Below the pieces are notes generated by a model. The model was not told where the DNA came from and did no database searches. It worked only from the letters and a program-made list of their open reading frames with translations. Below are positions 35,461 through 47,151 of a stretch of DNA of 64,000 bases, one piece after another. Numbering within the stretch: the first letter of the stretch is position 1; each line of letters starts with the position of its first letter. A program made the position numbers and the translations under genes. The stretch comes from Batkoa obscura (Eukaryota; Entomophthoromycota; Entomophthoromycetes; Entomophthorales; Batkoaceae), in NCBI GenBank assembly GCA_030770535.1, contig JASVEC010000064.1:62001-126000 (forward strand), written 5' to 3'.

Positions 35461-38400
35461 TTAGCTATTACGCTCATCCTCATCTGAAAAAGCAATTATG
35501 TGTTCTTTAATTGGCAAACCAGTTTCTCCCACTAGCCCTGCAATATTATGCCCCAATAACTCCATATCCTCAAATAATCGTAGTAGCCCTGCCACATACG
35601 TATAAAAATAGATATGATTAAATTCTTCATGTAAATTCTTCTGATAAAAGCCGAGGGTGGTATTTGACTCTAAACGAGACCCAGTAATTCCACTCCTAAT
35701 TTCATTCTCATGTTCCAGTATTGATTGATGTAGTGGCAAACCATCGTAATTTTTGTTTTTAAACTTCTTCACTAAAGCAGACCTAATTTTCAATGTCAAC
35801 TGATAATGTATAGCATGAATCGGAGGAGGATAAGGGGGCAATGGCATTTTAGAATGTAAGGCTCCAGAGAGCACATAGAAATACAAGATGATTGAAGAGA
35901 CCATAAATTTACGATAAGAATTGAACGGAAAGACTACCATTTTTTGAACATCTGGAGTGAGCTGAGATACGGCCCCAGTCATGCCAACAAGCTGATCTAG
36001 AACATCTTGCAAAATACGAATCAGTTCTGAATAGACAGGGGCCTCAAAGGGACCTTTAAGTCTAGGCTCATTCAAAGCAAATAAATGTAAATCTTTAGCT
36101 AAAAGTACACGTTTTTGTAACTTCCGATTAAATAGACTAATTTGCGATTGTAATTTTTTTGATTCAGAAGTAGTATCTGAAGACATACATAACGTTGCTA
36201 CTTTACCAAAACTCATACCCATATCAGCTAATAAAGAAGCAATTAATTTTCTCACCTCTCTTCTAGCCACGAATGGCCAAATGGTTGAACTGACAGCCAT
36301 GGATACAATTAATCCAGCTACAACGCTTGCTAAACGAAGAGAAGCAGTTATTAAAATATCGTTGTTTGAATCATGGTGATACCCCGCAAATAAAATAGCG
36401 ACATATGCAATCAATCCATTGAATCCAACTTTAGCATAACTTGTAGTAACCAGACAATACCAATTTGGAACTAAATAAATCCAAATCATAACAATAAGTA
36501 AATAAATATTCTTTGTGTTGTCACTTGCTAAGAAGGTCAGATAACCCCAAATTGCACCTATAATCGTACCGATCAAACGAGTTACACCTAGTTTTAAGGT
36601 GCCTCCAACAGTTTGGTTCATAATTAGCATGGCTGAAATAGCACCCCATATACCTCGGATTGATATATAATACGGCGAAAATCTTGGTATATAAGCTGGA
36701 AACGTAAATAGACCTGTCACTAAAACTAATTTGAATGCAAATTTAACTTCAAAAGTATTCAGCAATTCCATTGTCTCCCAGAGGTTAGATCGAATGCTAG
36801 TAATTAATTTTTGAGATTTACTGGGTTCAGAATCACTTTTAAGACCATTTCTTGTATAATATTCTGACTTAGACCAAGATTGAGCTGGTAATGCTATAGG
36901 GTCATTTTTATTCCTTTGAATTTCGGCTTCTATTTTTTAATTAGTTGGTTTTAAAGTAATAAAAATAGCTGATTACCTCTCATGCTTTTTTCATATTCAG
37001 AATTGGCATCTTTAATGATATCATTAGCGTTAGTTTCATTAGACTCATATTGCCTAGGATCTCCTGATAACCTATATCCCTTTAACCATTTTACCCATGT
37101 AATGTTTGGTCTCCACAATCTTTTTTGTTTTGATAAAGTGGGTAGGCCAGAGTTCAAAAATCCAGATTGTTTACTTATATATGGTCTTAACGATAAAAAG
37201 ATTTCTTCTTCTTTCAAAAAGTCAATAATGCATTTGGAAAACTCTCGAATAGAAAAGATGCCTGAAAACACAACAAGCATGGGTTCTGGAAAAGGGGAAT
37301 GTAAATGAGGTGCAACCAACAATTCCTTATGAATTAATTTAAGACACCTTCCTTCTGCAAGTTCAAATTCCAAGATTGCCTCTTTTAATTTTACAATCAT
37401 ATCGTTTAAATCTTCCGGTCTACTATTCTTTCCGCCCTGGATATTATGTGGACATTCTCCTTCTGAAAACTCGTTTAAAGCTTCACAATCACAACAATGC
37501 TTCGGCTTTTTTTCCTTTTCTGATTTTACTTCATTTTCATTAACCAATAGTTCTTTTGCTAATTTAATGGCTTCAGAGCATGCCTCACTCATTTTAACTA
37601 AAGGTGCACTTACAATATGCAGTATATCGTGGATCAAATCCCTTGTCAATACTGGATCAATCTCAGGTGGCATAGACATAATATCGCCATCTAAATTACT
37701 TAAACTAAGAACAGATGGAGATGGAGATAATGAAAATGCTTTTAGCTCCGTGCTTGAGTTATTCCTTGTAGTTGCCGGGCTAATGTCCTCATTATCTGTT
37801 TTCCTTAAACTAAGTAGCTGTCTTTGCCTTTTAACAGCTAAATTAAGACCACCTAAATGTTGCTGTAATAAAAGAGAAAGATTGATTAAAGCTTTATAAT
37901 CGTCTGGAGGATGGATGGAATAAGTACATTCATATCTTGCTTCCCTACCAGCTTTAACTAGAGCAGAAACAGTAGTGATTAAATGCGAATGAAGCCCTTC
38001 CAAATCATGAGGCATTGTACTTAAAGTATCAGGCTTTAAAAGAAAACAGTTTGAAAGTAAGTTTAAATTTGAATGAAGTGACTCTAAAGTAAGATCAAGC
38101 GAATCCTTAAGATTCCGAGAGGCTGATTCAGGCCATAAAGCAGCATTAACGAGGGTGCTGATACCTGTACCCACAATCGATGGCAATACAACCAAACCAA
38201 AAGCGCCAAGCGTAAAAGTATCTACTCCAAATGGTACTTCAGTAAGACTAATTAATATGACAATATTGTTTAAAGTGAGAGGTACGCTTAATTTTGGAAA
38301 TTTAGTTTTAATATAACCAGATACAAATAAATAAGCATAAAGAAATAAGGCTAATATAAAGGATCCATCTAGTACCACATTACCTTCATTATCGCTAACT

Positions 38401-39334
38401 ACGTAGCTCTTATTAAATAGAATATAAAAACCAAACGCTATCATATAAACCAGAGCCCCTATCAAATAACATACGCATGCCAATAGTGCAGTTTCTAACT
38501 GTCCGCCTACAGTCCTACACGAGTCAAAAATAATGGTAGAAATAGTCGATATATAGACAACTGGACCTAGAGCCTCTCGAGCCGGAGTAATGATAACTAA
38601 TAAATTAGTTAAAAAGAAAGCAATCGATGACTTTACAATTCTTTTAAATAGTACCGGGTTTACTGAACGTCTCCCCTTTTTTAAAAATTGTAACATCCTT
38701 CTTATCCACGTGTTTTCTGAGTCTGTTAATGATGGAGGATTGTTTTTATTTGGTGATTTTGCTATAGCTGGTAATGGCATTTCAAAATTTGTTATTACTG
38801 TTTGAGTGGTCATTTGGTTTCTCTCTTTATTATTTTGATCCATTTCTTGATTGTTAAGATTCTGCTCACTTGCTGTCGAAGTTGTTATCGTGGGTGTACT
38901 ATCGATAATACTACTAACTGTTTTTACAGGATGGCTTTTTTTATTTCCTATGGCAAATAAGTCTTGAGATGAGGTTGTGCTAGACTCAAGGCCCTTCTTT
39001 TCTATGTTTTTTAAGTTTAACCCATAAATATTATTAGTAGAAGCTTTTGGAAGCGCTTTTGAAGTTTCTCTAAAAGGAACAACTATAAGTCAAAGATTTT
39101 TATATTACATGATTTATTAAGCACATGAACTGCTACTATCCATTTATCTTGGATTTGTTACCTTTCACTTTCTTTATGTGGAATACTATTATTTAACGTA
39201 GAATCTAAAGAAGTTTTTCGCAACCTAAAATTGTATGGTGAACCTGGTAATGAGTGGGCTATTGAATCCACCCCAACTTTACTGAGTTTTAATCTTGAAA
39301 ATGGCGAACTTGATATCGGGGATTCCTTACTCAT
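35461..39334 (-). CDS. Bre4-like membrane protein (ArAE_2_N, DUF2421, FUSC-type)
   Basis: Three exons (39334-39162, 39069-36977, 36929-35461) join in frame to 1244 residues; an ATG seven codons upstream (39355) is also possible. The family includes Schizosaccharomyces pombe Bre4, linked to brefeldin A sensitivity, and resembles aromatic-acid exporters. The Ser/Asn-rich N-terminal ~180 residues are cytosolic-looking. A first membrane block follows (IVKSSIAFFLTNLLVIITP, VGGQLETALLACVCYLIGAL, ILALFLYAYLFVSGY, FTLGAFGLVVLPSIVG), then a long soluble ArAE region with a CCDCEALNEFSEGECPH cysteine cluster, then a second block (FKLVLVTGLFTFPAY, GTLKLGVTRLIGTIIGAIWGY, IYLLIVMIWIYLVPNWYCLV, LRLASVVAGLIVSMAVSSTI) and the DUF2421 C-terminus. 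The twice-repeated FUSC-like half suggests an internal duplication. Substrate unknown. Confidence 0.88.
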
Positions 39335-39355
39335 TAAAACAAATATAAAAATCAA

Positions 39356-39819
39356 AAAAGATCATTTTTGACCACTGCTTATAATTTATTATCAATTCTT
39401 CTTGAGTTTAAGCTGTTCTATAAACGGAAATAAGATAATTAAATGACACTTTAGTTTTTAAGTTGAGTGATAACAAAAGTAAATGAGTAAACATTTGAAG
39501 GAGAAAAAAAACTTTAACTTCAAGTTCATTTTATATTTATTATTTTAAGGTTTTTGTGTTTATAGAAGACACATTATTAGAAACAAGATTTTTAATTTAA
39601 TGAACAATTTAATTTAGTTTTAAAAAAGTACCTTTTAAAGGTACATAAGATCAAAGAGTTCATTGACTAATCCATGTTATGAAATCATTTGAAAATTTTA
39701 AATTAGTTATTTCCCATAGTTAGTAAAAAATTCAAATACTGGATTTTAAGTTGAACTTAAATTGTTAACCTTTTGAATAAGATACAAATGTAAACCTTAG
39801 ATATAGATTTTTAAGGTAT
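39356..39819. other. Promoter side of the Bre4-like gene
   Basis: AT-rich, no frame of note. Left border of the second transposon island. Confidence 0.4.
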
Positions 39820-39907
39820 GGAGGATGTATTGTTAATAATTTTACTAATAATTTTCTTCTCAAATTGCACTCAAAAAACGAAAAAAACGAAACCAAAAAA
39901 CATCTCT
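39820..39907 (+). repeat. Foldback MITE copy, diverged
   Basis: GGAGGATGTATTG... to ...CATCTCT, about 88 bp with several differences; duplication no longer clear. Confidence 0.7.
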
Positions 39908-40275
39908 GTATAATAAAAATATAAAATAAACAAAACAAAGATAGAAATAGTGATGACTTTTTAAATATAAGAAATAAATAATATAAGTAATTAAAATAAT
40001 GAAATTATAACAATTAATAAGTTGTTTTATATTACTACGATTTCAGTATTATTATAATTAAGCTGCAAAAAACAAATGGTAGTAAATAGTTTAATTATAA
40101 ATTGAAAAATTAGCTACTAGCTAATATAGATTTCTGAACCAAAAAATAGTGTGCGATAAATAATAAATTATATAAAATGCAGAAAAAATAACTTATATTA
40201 AGTTTCCAGCTTCCATATTATTTAAATAAAATTTCATCTTATAAATAATTGTAATAAAAAATTAGCTAATAATAT

Positions 40276-40373
40276 GTGAGTGTTTTTTTTGACTTCATTG
40301 CTTTTTCATGTTTTAAGCGCTATTTAAGCGGAAAATTTGGTAGTAAAATTCTCAAACATAAAAATACACCCCC
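40276..40373 (-). repeat. Foldback MITE copy, target duplication ATAT
   Basis: GTGAGTG... to ...ACACCCCC with ATAT on both sides. Confidence 0.85.
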
Positions 40374-40456
40374 ATATATTTATAAATTATTTTTATAATC
40401 TATATAATAGGACTGTCCAAGTTGGTTTCAGAATTTACTTAGAAATTAATCCAAAT

Positions 40457-40550
40457 AGCGATGTATTTTTTTGTTTAAGGATTTTACAACCTTTCCATTC
40501 AAGTAGCGCTCAAAAATGGAAAAAGTAATGAAATCAAAAAAATCATCCCC
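40457..40550 (+). repeat. Foldback MITE inside the T2 5' UTR, target duplication AAAT
   Basis: AGCGATG... to ...CATCCCC with AAAT on both sides (40453-40456, 40551-40554). Confidence 0.85.
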
Positions 40551-40789
40551 AAATTTTAAATTTTAAATTTATGTCTTTAATGTGATGGTTAAATCTAAAA
40601 AGCCTAAAATTAAATCTCTTTATTTAAAACTTATTTTAATTGTTTCCTTTTCTTAAATAGTTAATTTTTCTAACTATGTGTTTCATGTTATCTCTGTTAA
40701 ATATTCAATAAATATCTAATAAATATTTAATATGTAACTATATAATTATATAATTATATAAATACAGTTATTTGACTTTATTTCTTGTT

Positions 40790-40817
40790 AAAATAAAATA
40801 AAATAAAATAAAATAAA
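40790..40817 (+). repeat. AAAAT pentanucleotide tract before the transposase ATG
   Basis: Five to six AAAAT units end directly at the transposase start codon in T2. The same tract precedes the ATG in T3, T4 and T5 (near 58320-58342), so it is a fixed part of the element's leader. Confidence 0.85.
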
Positions 40818-41859
40818 ATGCAAACTTTCATAACGAAACTTCGAAATGGAATTTTTGAAAATTTTAATACAATAGGGAGGAGTACACAATACAAACATTG
40901 TAATTCATTTACATCAATTTTAAGAACTACTTATAACAATCCAAGGTTTATGGAATTTTATAATAAAACAAAACAAAGAAAAGATATATTATCAAAGTTT
41001 ACTATCGATAATAATAAACTTAATCAAGTAATGTATAAAATTAGTGCTTTAAGGGAAACAGGAAACAAAAATCAGCAAGTAGCGTTATTATCAACTATAG
41101 CTTCAGTATATTCTTTTGATGAATATAAGAATTTTGGATTTAGTATAAACAGAAATCAATATGATTATTCAAAAATAAGTAATAATAATAAAATATCAAC
41201 ATTAAAACCTATTATTAAAAATACAAAAAAAATTAAAGATGACCAAATTGAAACTATTGTACAATATTTACCAAATGATTCAACTATTTCATCAAGATTT
41301 AATAAAAAAAATAATGATAGTAAATATTCATCAGATAATATATATATATTAAATAAAAGTAGAAGAATGATATATAGTAAATATTTGAATAACCTAAGAG
41401 ATAAAGCAGAGCTAGGTCAACATTTTTTAAATATATACCAAGTAATTTTAAAAATCCAGCAAGAAAAACGGATCTATGTAATATATGTACCCAGTATACA
41501 GTTAGAAAAAAGTTATTTGAAAATAAAATAAATACAGCAATAAAAAACAAAGCAGAGATAGAAGAAATTCTAAATGAAGAAGAAAAATTATACAAATTAC
41601 ATAAATTCTGTGTTGATACTCAAAAAAACACATTTAATGAAACTATTAAAAATTAAGTAATAGAAGTTGTATAATAATTTTAGATTTTGAACAAAATATG
41701 GAAATAAGAACAAGATCAGATTCAATAAATCTAGATCATTATAACAAATAAACTATATCAGTATTAGGCTTTGGTGTATTATATTCAAAAGATGATAAAA
41801 CAATAGGCAAAGTTTACTTTGATTATTTATCTGAAATATTGAATCATGATTCAGCATAT

Positions 41860-44328
41860 GGGGTTGTCTGAATTAGTTTCATTATTTTATCCAATTTTTG
41901 AAAAATTTTGTATTTTAAAAACTTCGCTTAAAATTCTATAAAATCACATCTTTTATTAAAAAAACAAAAGTACCCAAACACAGTTTTAAATCATTCTATT
42001 GTAGTTTATACTCCAAGTTAGTTGAATTTCTACTAGATATTAAATATATATTCTTATAAAACTTTATTGAGAAATGTTTATTATCGACTGGCTTTATAAC
42101 CAACATTGTAGATTTGTTATTAAATAAATAATCTATTTTAATGCTATAATTACATTATTAATATATTGCCAAGTTAATAAATAGCTGGATGGGAGGGAGT
42201 GGTTAGCCCCAGAACTATAATTAACCATCCCTATATAGTACAAGTAATAATAGTTTTTACATATTATTACAGTTACTTGTTCTTTGACTATTTATTAACT
42301 TAGCTATTAATAACTTAAGTAATCTTGACATTTAACAATCTATTTCTATCATTCAACAAACTACTTACTTGCTTAGTAAATATCGAAATTTTTAAATTCT
42401 CTGTTATCTTCGTAAGGTAAGCTGGGATCGATCTTTTAATTTTTCTGTTTTCTATAGACTCTATAACTTTAATTGGAACTATATCGCTTTTTTTTGATGT
42501 ATCAGATACTGGATAACAATGTAGTTTATTGTTATGTTTAATAAAGTGTAAATACTTCTTAATGCCCTGCATCTCTATTATTCTTTTTGTATTTTTGTTT
42601 CTTTTATACTTTTTAAAAATTATATCTGTTTTCCCATTATTAATAGTCGAGTTATTAATTTTATTATGCTCACAAATAAAAGCCTCAAATCTTGAAATTA
42701 ATTGATCGATATCTTCTATTTTACCTAACGCTTCAAAACTACTTTTCCATTTTGAAAGGTTCCCAAAATGTCCATCAACTATACTTTTTCCACGATGCTC
42801 AGCAAAAAAATTAAGATTAACATTCAAACTACTATTTATTTTATGAATTTCTTTAAACATATAGTGTAGAAACCCTTGGGATCTAAAATGATTTCCTGTA
42901 TCTGCCCATATATTAATTTTTGTAAACTTTTTAAATAGAAGCTCTGTAGAGATTAAATCAATTAAACAATCTCCTGCATATGCTGAATCATGATTCAATA
43001 TTTCAGATAAATAATCAAAGTAAACTTTGCCTATTGTTTTATCATCTTTTAAATATAAAACACCAAAGCCTAATACTGATATAGCTTGTTTATTATAATG
43101 ATCTAGATTTATTGAATCTGGTCTTGTCCCTATTTCCATGTTTTGTTTAAAATCTAAAACTATTATACAACTTTTACTATTTAATTTTTTAATAGTTTCA
43201 TTAAATGTGTTTTTTTGAGTATCAACACAGAATTTATGTAATTTGTATAATTTTTCTTCTTTGTTGAAAATTTCTTCTATCTCTGCTTTGTTTTTTGCTG
43301 TATTTATTTTATTTTCAAATAACTTTTTTCTAACTGTATACTGGGTACATATATTACATAGATCCGTTTTTCTTGCTGGATTTTTGAAATTACTTGGTAT
43401 ATATTTAAAAAATGTTGACCTAGCTCTGCTTTATCTCTTAGGTTATTCAAATATTTACTATATATCATTCTTCTACTTTTATTTAATATATATATATTAT
43501 CTGATGAATATTTACTATCATTATTTTTTTTATTAAATCTTGATGAAATAGTTGAATCATTTGGTAAATATTGTATGATAGTTTCAATTTGGTCATCTTT
43601 AATTTTTTTTGTATTTTTAATAATAGGTTTTAATGTTGATATTTTATTATTATTACTTGTTTTTGAATAATCATATTGATTTCTATTTATATTAAACCCA
43701 AAACTCTTACATTCATCAAAAGAATATACTGAAGCTATAGTTGATAATAACGCTACTTGCTGATTTTTGTTTCCTGTTTCCCTTAAAGCACTAATTTTAT
43801 ACATTACTTGATTAAGTTTATTATTATCGATAGTAAACTTTGATAATATATCTTTTCTTTGTTTTATTTTATTATAAAATTCCATAAACCTTGGGTTGTT
43901 ATAAGTAGCTCTTAAAATTGATGTAAATGAATTACAATGTTTATATTGTGTACTCCTCCCTATATTGTATTGAAGTTTTCAAAAATTCCATTTCGAAGTT
44001 TAGTTATGAAAGTTTGCATTTTATTTTATTTTATTTTATTTTAACAAGAAATAAAGTCAAATAACTGTATTTATATAATTATGTATTTATATAATTATAT
44101 AATCATATAGCTATATATTATATATCTGTTAAATATCCAACAGAACTAAGATAAAATACATAGTTAGGAAAATTAGCTATTTAAGAAAAGGAAACAATTA
44201 AAATAAGTTTTAAATAGAGACATTTAATTTTAGGCTTTTTAGATTTAACCGTTATATTGGACACAAACTTGAAATTTTAAATTTGGATTCATTTCTAAGT
44301 AGATTCTGAAACCAATTAGGACAGCCCC
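41860..44328 (-). mobile_element. T3: youngest-looking full-length T copy, 2469 bp
   Basis: Both ends are present (GGGGTTGTCTGAATTAG at left; GGGGCTGTCC inward from right) with perfect ATAT duplication (41856-41859, 44329-44332). It has no MITE, so it gives the empty sites for T1 and T5. The transposase on the minus strand would start near 44018. It carries the same one-base deletion after RDKA as T2 and T4 (near 43424), which breaks it into 43885-43304 and a downstream frame that includes DFKQNMEIG and runs to the stop at 42315. After that one shift the C-terminal part (WADTGNHFRSQGF, FFAEHRGKSIVDGHFG, to ...SLLNDRNRLLNVKIT) is uninterrupted. Confidence 0.9.
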
Positions 44329-44705
44329 ATATGGAGATAGTTAATTATAGTTCTGGGGCTAACCACTCCCTCCCATCCAGCTATTTATTAACTTGGCAAT
44401 ATATTAATAATGTAATTATAGCATTAAAATAGATTATTTATTTAATAACAAATCTACAATGTTGGTTATAAAGCCAGTCGATAATAAACATTTCTCAATA
44501 AAGTTTTATAAGAATATATATTTAATATCTAGTAGAAATTCAACTAACTTGGAGTATAAACTACAATAGAATGATTTAAAACTGTGTTTGGGTACTTTTG
44601 TTTTTTTAATAAAAGATGTGATTTTATAGAATTTTAAGCGAAGTTTTTAAAATACAAAATTTTTCAAAAATTGGATAAAATAATGAAACTAATTCAGACA
44701 ACCCC
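44329..44705 (+). mobile_element. 3' end segment of T, presumably T2
   Basis: ATATGGAGATAGTTAATTAT through the CTCCCTCCCATCCAGC block to GACAACCCC: the last 375 bp of T in plus orientation. It is nearly identical, inverted, to the 3' end of T3 at 41860-42236, and to the ends at 44930-45305, 51790-52163 and 56040-56410. Confidence 0.85.
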
Positions 44706-44827
44706 ATATACTTTTTTCATTTAATTTTAATGTTATATGGGGATGCATTTTTAAGCTAATTACAATCTAGTTTATCAAAAAAACATACAAGATAATTCAA
44801 TTAATAGTTTTAAATCACTTAACATAT

Positions 44828-44922
44828 GGGGGTGTTTTTTTGTGTTTAAGAATTTTACTAACAAATTTTCCACTCGAATAGCGCTTAAAAAATGGAAAAA
44901 TAATGAAATCAAAAAAAACATC
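44828..44922 (+). repeat. Foldback MITE copy, right end replaced
   Basis: GGGGGTG... to ...AAAACATC, where the expected CCC is replaced by AGCATAT and the T4 end. Left flank ATAT. Confidence 0.8.
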
Positions 44923-44929
44923 AGCATAT

Positions 44930-47151
44930 GGGGTTGTCTGAATTAGTTTCATTATTTTATCCAATTTTTGAAAAATTTTGTATTTTAAAAACTTCGCTTA
45001 AAATTCTATAAAATCACATCTTTTATTAAAAAAACAAAAGTACCCAAACACAGTTTTAAATCATTCTATTGTAGTTTATACTCCAAGTTAGTTGAATTTC
45101 TACTAGATATTAAATATATATTCTTATAAAACTTTATTGAGAAATGTTTATTATCGACTGGCTTTATAACCAACATTGTAGATTTGTTATTAAATAAATA
45201 ATCTATTTTAATGCTATAATTACATTATTAATATATTGCCAAGTTAATAAATAGCTGGATGGGAGGGAGTGGTTAGCCCCAGAACTATAATTAACCATCC
45301 CTATATAGTACAAGTAATAATAGTTTTTACATATTATTACAGTTACTTATTCTTTGACTATTTATTAACTTAGCTATTAATAACTTAAGTAATCTTGACA
45401 TTTAACAATCTATTTCTATCATTCAACAAACTACTTACTTGCTTAGTAATATCGAAATTTTGAAATTCTCTGTTATTTTGGTAAGATAAGCTGGGATTGA
45501 TCTTTTAGTTTCTGTATTTTCTATAGACTTTATAACTCTAATTGGAACTACATCGCTTTTTTTTGATGTATCAGATACTGGATAACAATGTAGTTTATTG
45601 TTATGTTTAATAAAGTGTAAACACTTCTTTAGTGCCTTCCATCTCTATTATTATTTTTGTATTTTTGTTTCTTTTATACTTTTTAAAAATTATATCTGTT
45701 TTCCGATTATTAATAGTCGAGGTATTAATTTTATTATGCTCCCAAATAGAAGCTCTGTAGAGATTAAATCGATTAAACAATCTCCTGCATATGCTGAATC
45801 ATGATTCAATATTTCAGATAAATAATCAAAGTAAACTTTGCCTATTGTTTTATCATCTTTTAAATATAATACACCAAAGCCTAATACTGATATAGCTTGT
45901 TTATTATAATGATCTAGATTTATTGAATCTGGTCTTGTTCCTATTTCCATATTTTGTTTAAAATCTAAAACTATTATACAACTTTTACTATTTAATTTTT
46001 TAATAGTTTCATTAAATGTGTTTTTTTGAGTATCAACACAGAATTTATGTAATTTGTATAATTTTTCTTCTTTGTTGAAAATTTCTTCTATCTCTGCTTT
46101 GTTTTTTGCTGTATTTATTTTATTTTCAAATAACTTTTTTCTAACTGTATACTGGGTACATATATTACATAGATCCGTTTTTCTTCCTGGATTTTTAAAA
46201 TTACTTGGTATATATTTAAAAAATGTTGACCTAGCTCTGCTTTATCTCTTAGGTTATTCAAATATTTACTATATATCATTCTTCTACTTTTATTTGATAT
46301 ATATATTATCTGATGAATATTTACTATCATTATTTTTTTTATTAAATCTTGATGAAATAGTTGAATCATTTGGTAAATATTGTATGATAGTTTCAATTTG
46401 GTCATCTTTAATTTTTTTTGTATTTTTAATAATAGGTTTTAATGTTGATATTTTATTATTATTACTTGTTTTTGAATAATCATATTGATTTCTATTTATA
46501 TTAAACCCAAAACTCTTACATTCATCAAAAGAATATACTGAAGCTATAGTTGATAATAACGCTACTTGCTGATTTTTGTTTCCTGTTTCCCTTAAAGCAC
46601 TAATTTTATACATTACTTGATTAAGTTTATTATTATCGATAGTAAACTTTGATAATATATCTTTTCTTTGTTTTGTTTTATTATAAAATTCCATAAACCT
46701 TGGGTTGTTATAAGTAGCTCTTAAAATTGATGTAAATGAATTACAATGTTTATATTGTGTACTCCTCCCTATATTGTATTGAAGTTTTCAAAAATTCCAT
46801 TTCGAAGTTTAGTTATGAAAGTTTGCATTTTATTTTATTTTATTTTATTTTAACAAGAAATAAAGTCAAATAACTGTATTTATATAATTATGTATTTATA
46901 TAATTATATAATCATATAGCTATATATTATATATCTGTTAAATATCTAACAGAACTAACATAAAATATGGGGATGTATTTTTTTGTTTAAAAATTTTACC
47001 AACATCTTTCCACTCAAATAGCGCTTAAGAAATGGAAAAATAATGAAACCAAAAAAAACATCCCCATATATAGAGTTAGGAAAATTAGCTATTTAAGAAA
47101 AGGAAACAATTAAAATAAGTTTTAAATAAAGAGATTTAACTTTAGGCTTTT
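44930..47151 (-). mobile_element. T4: T copy with internal deletion and lost 5' end
   Basis: The left end GGGGTTGTCTG is preceded by TCAGCATAT, the same 9 bases as the left flank of T3. The copy is close to T3 at both extremes, but 45440-45740 resembles T6 more. At about 45745 the C-terminal coding region jumps to AAATAGAAGCTCTGTAG, deleting about 220 bp including the second-Asp region. It shares the one-base deletion after RDKA (near 46240). A MITE sits in its leader at 46969, and homology ends at GGCTTTTTA at 47151 before the 5' terminal repeat. Confidence 0.8.
46969..47065 (+). repeat. Foldback MITE in the T4 leader, target duplication ATAT
   Basis: GGGGATG... to ...CATCCCC with ATAT on both sides. 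Confidence 0.9.

Larger units (their letters stand above)
40410..41859 (+). mobile_element. T2, 5' part: DDE transposon split by T3
   Basis: Starts GGACTGTCCAAGTTGGTTTC, a T right-type end. The transposase begins at ATG 40818, just after an AAAAT repeat tract, and reads MQTFITKLRNGIFENFNTIG onward to about residue 197. There a one-base deletion (GCAGAGCTAGG in place of GCAGTAGCTAGG, near 41407-41417) shifts the frame; homology continues in another frame to 41859, with additional changes such as a lost base near 41650. The copy stops at CAGCATAT where T3 is inserted. Its presumed 3' end is at 44329-44705. Confidence 0.8.

Noticed and set aside
36982-38805. Plus-strand frames over the Bre4-like gene
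   Set aside because: They are complements of the conserved minus-strand exons and have no recognisable features.
43243-43536. Repeated hydrophobic frame MYNFSSLLKISSISALFF antisense to the transposase
   Set aside because: It appears opposite every T copy (24293, 41595, 46054, 59220) as the complement of the EIEEIFNKEEKLYKL region. Its conservation follows from the transposase; no start context or independent constraint was seen.
44329-44705. The 375-bp T 3' segment as a separate non-autonomous element
   Set aside because: Its left side begins with ATATGGAGATAG, which resembles an element end, but in T5 and T6 the same sequence continues smoothly from the transposase 3' UTR, so an internally deleted T2 is simpler.
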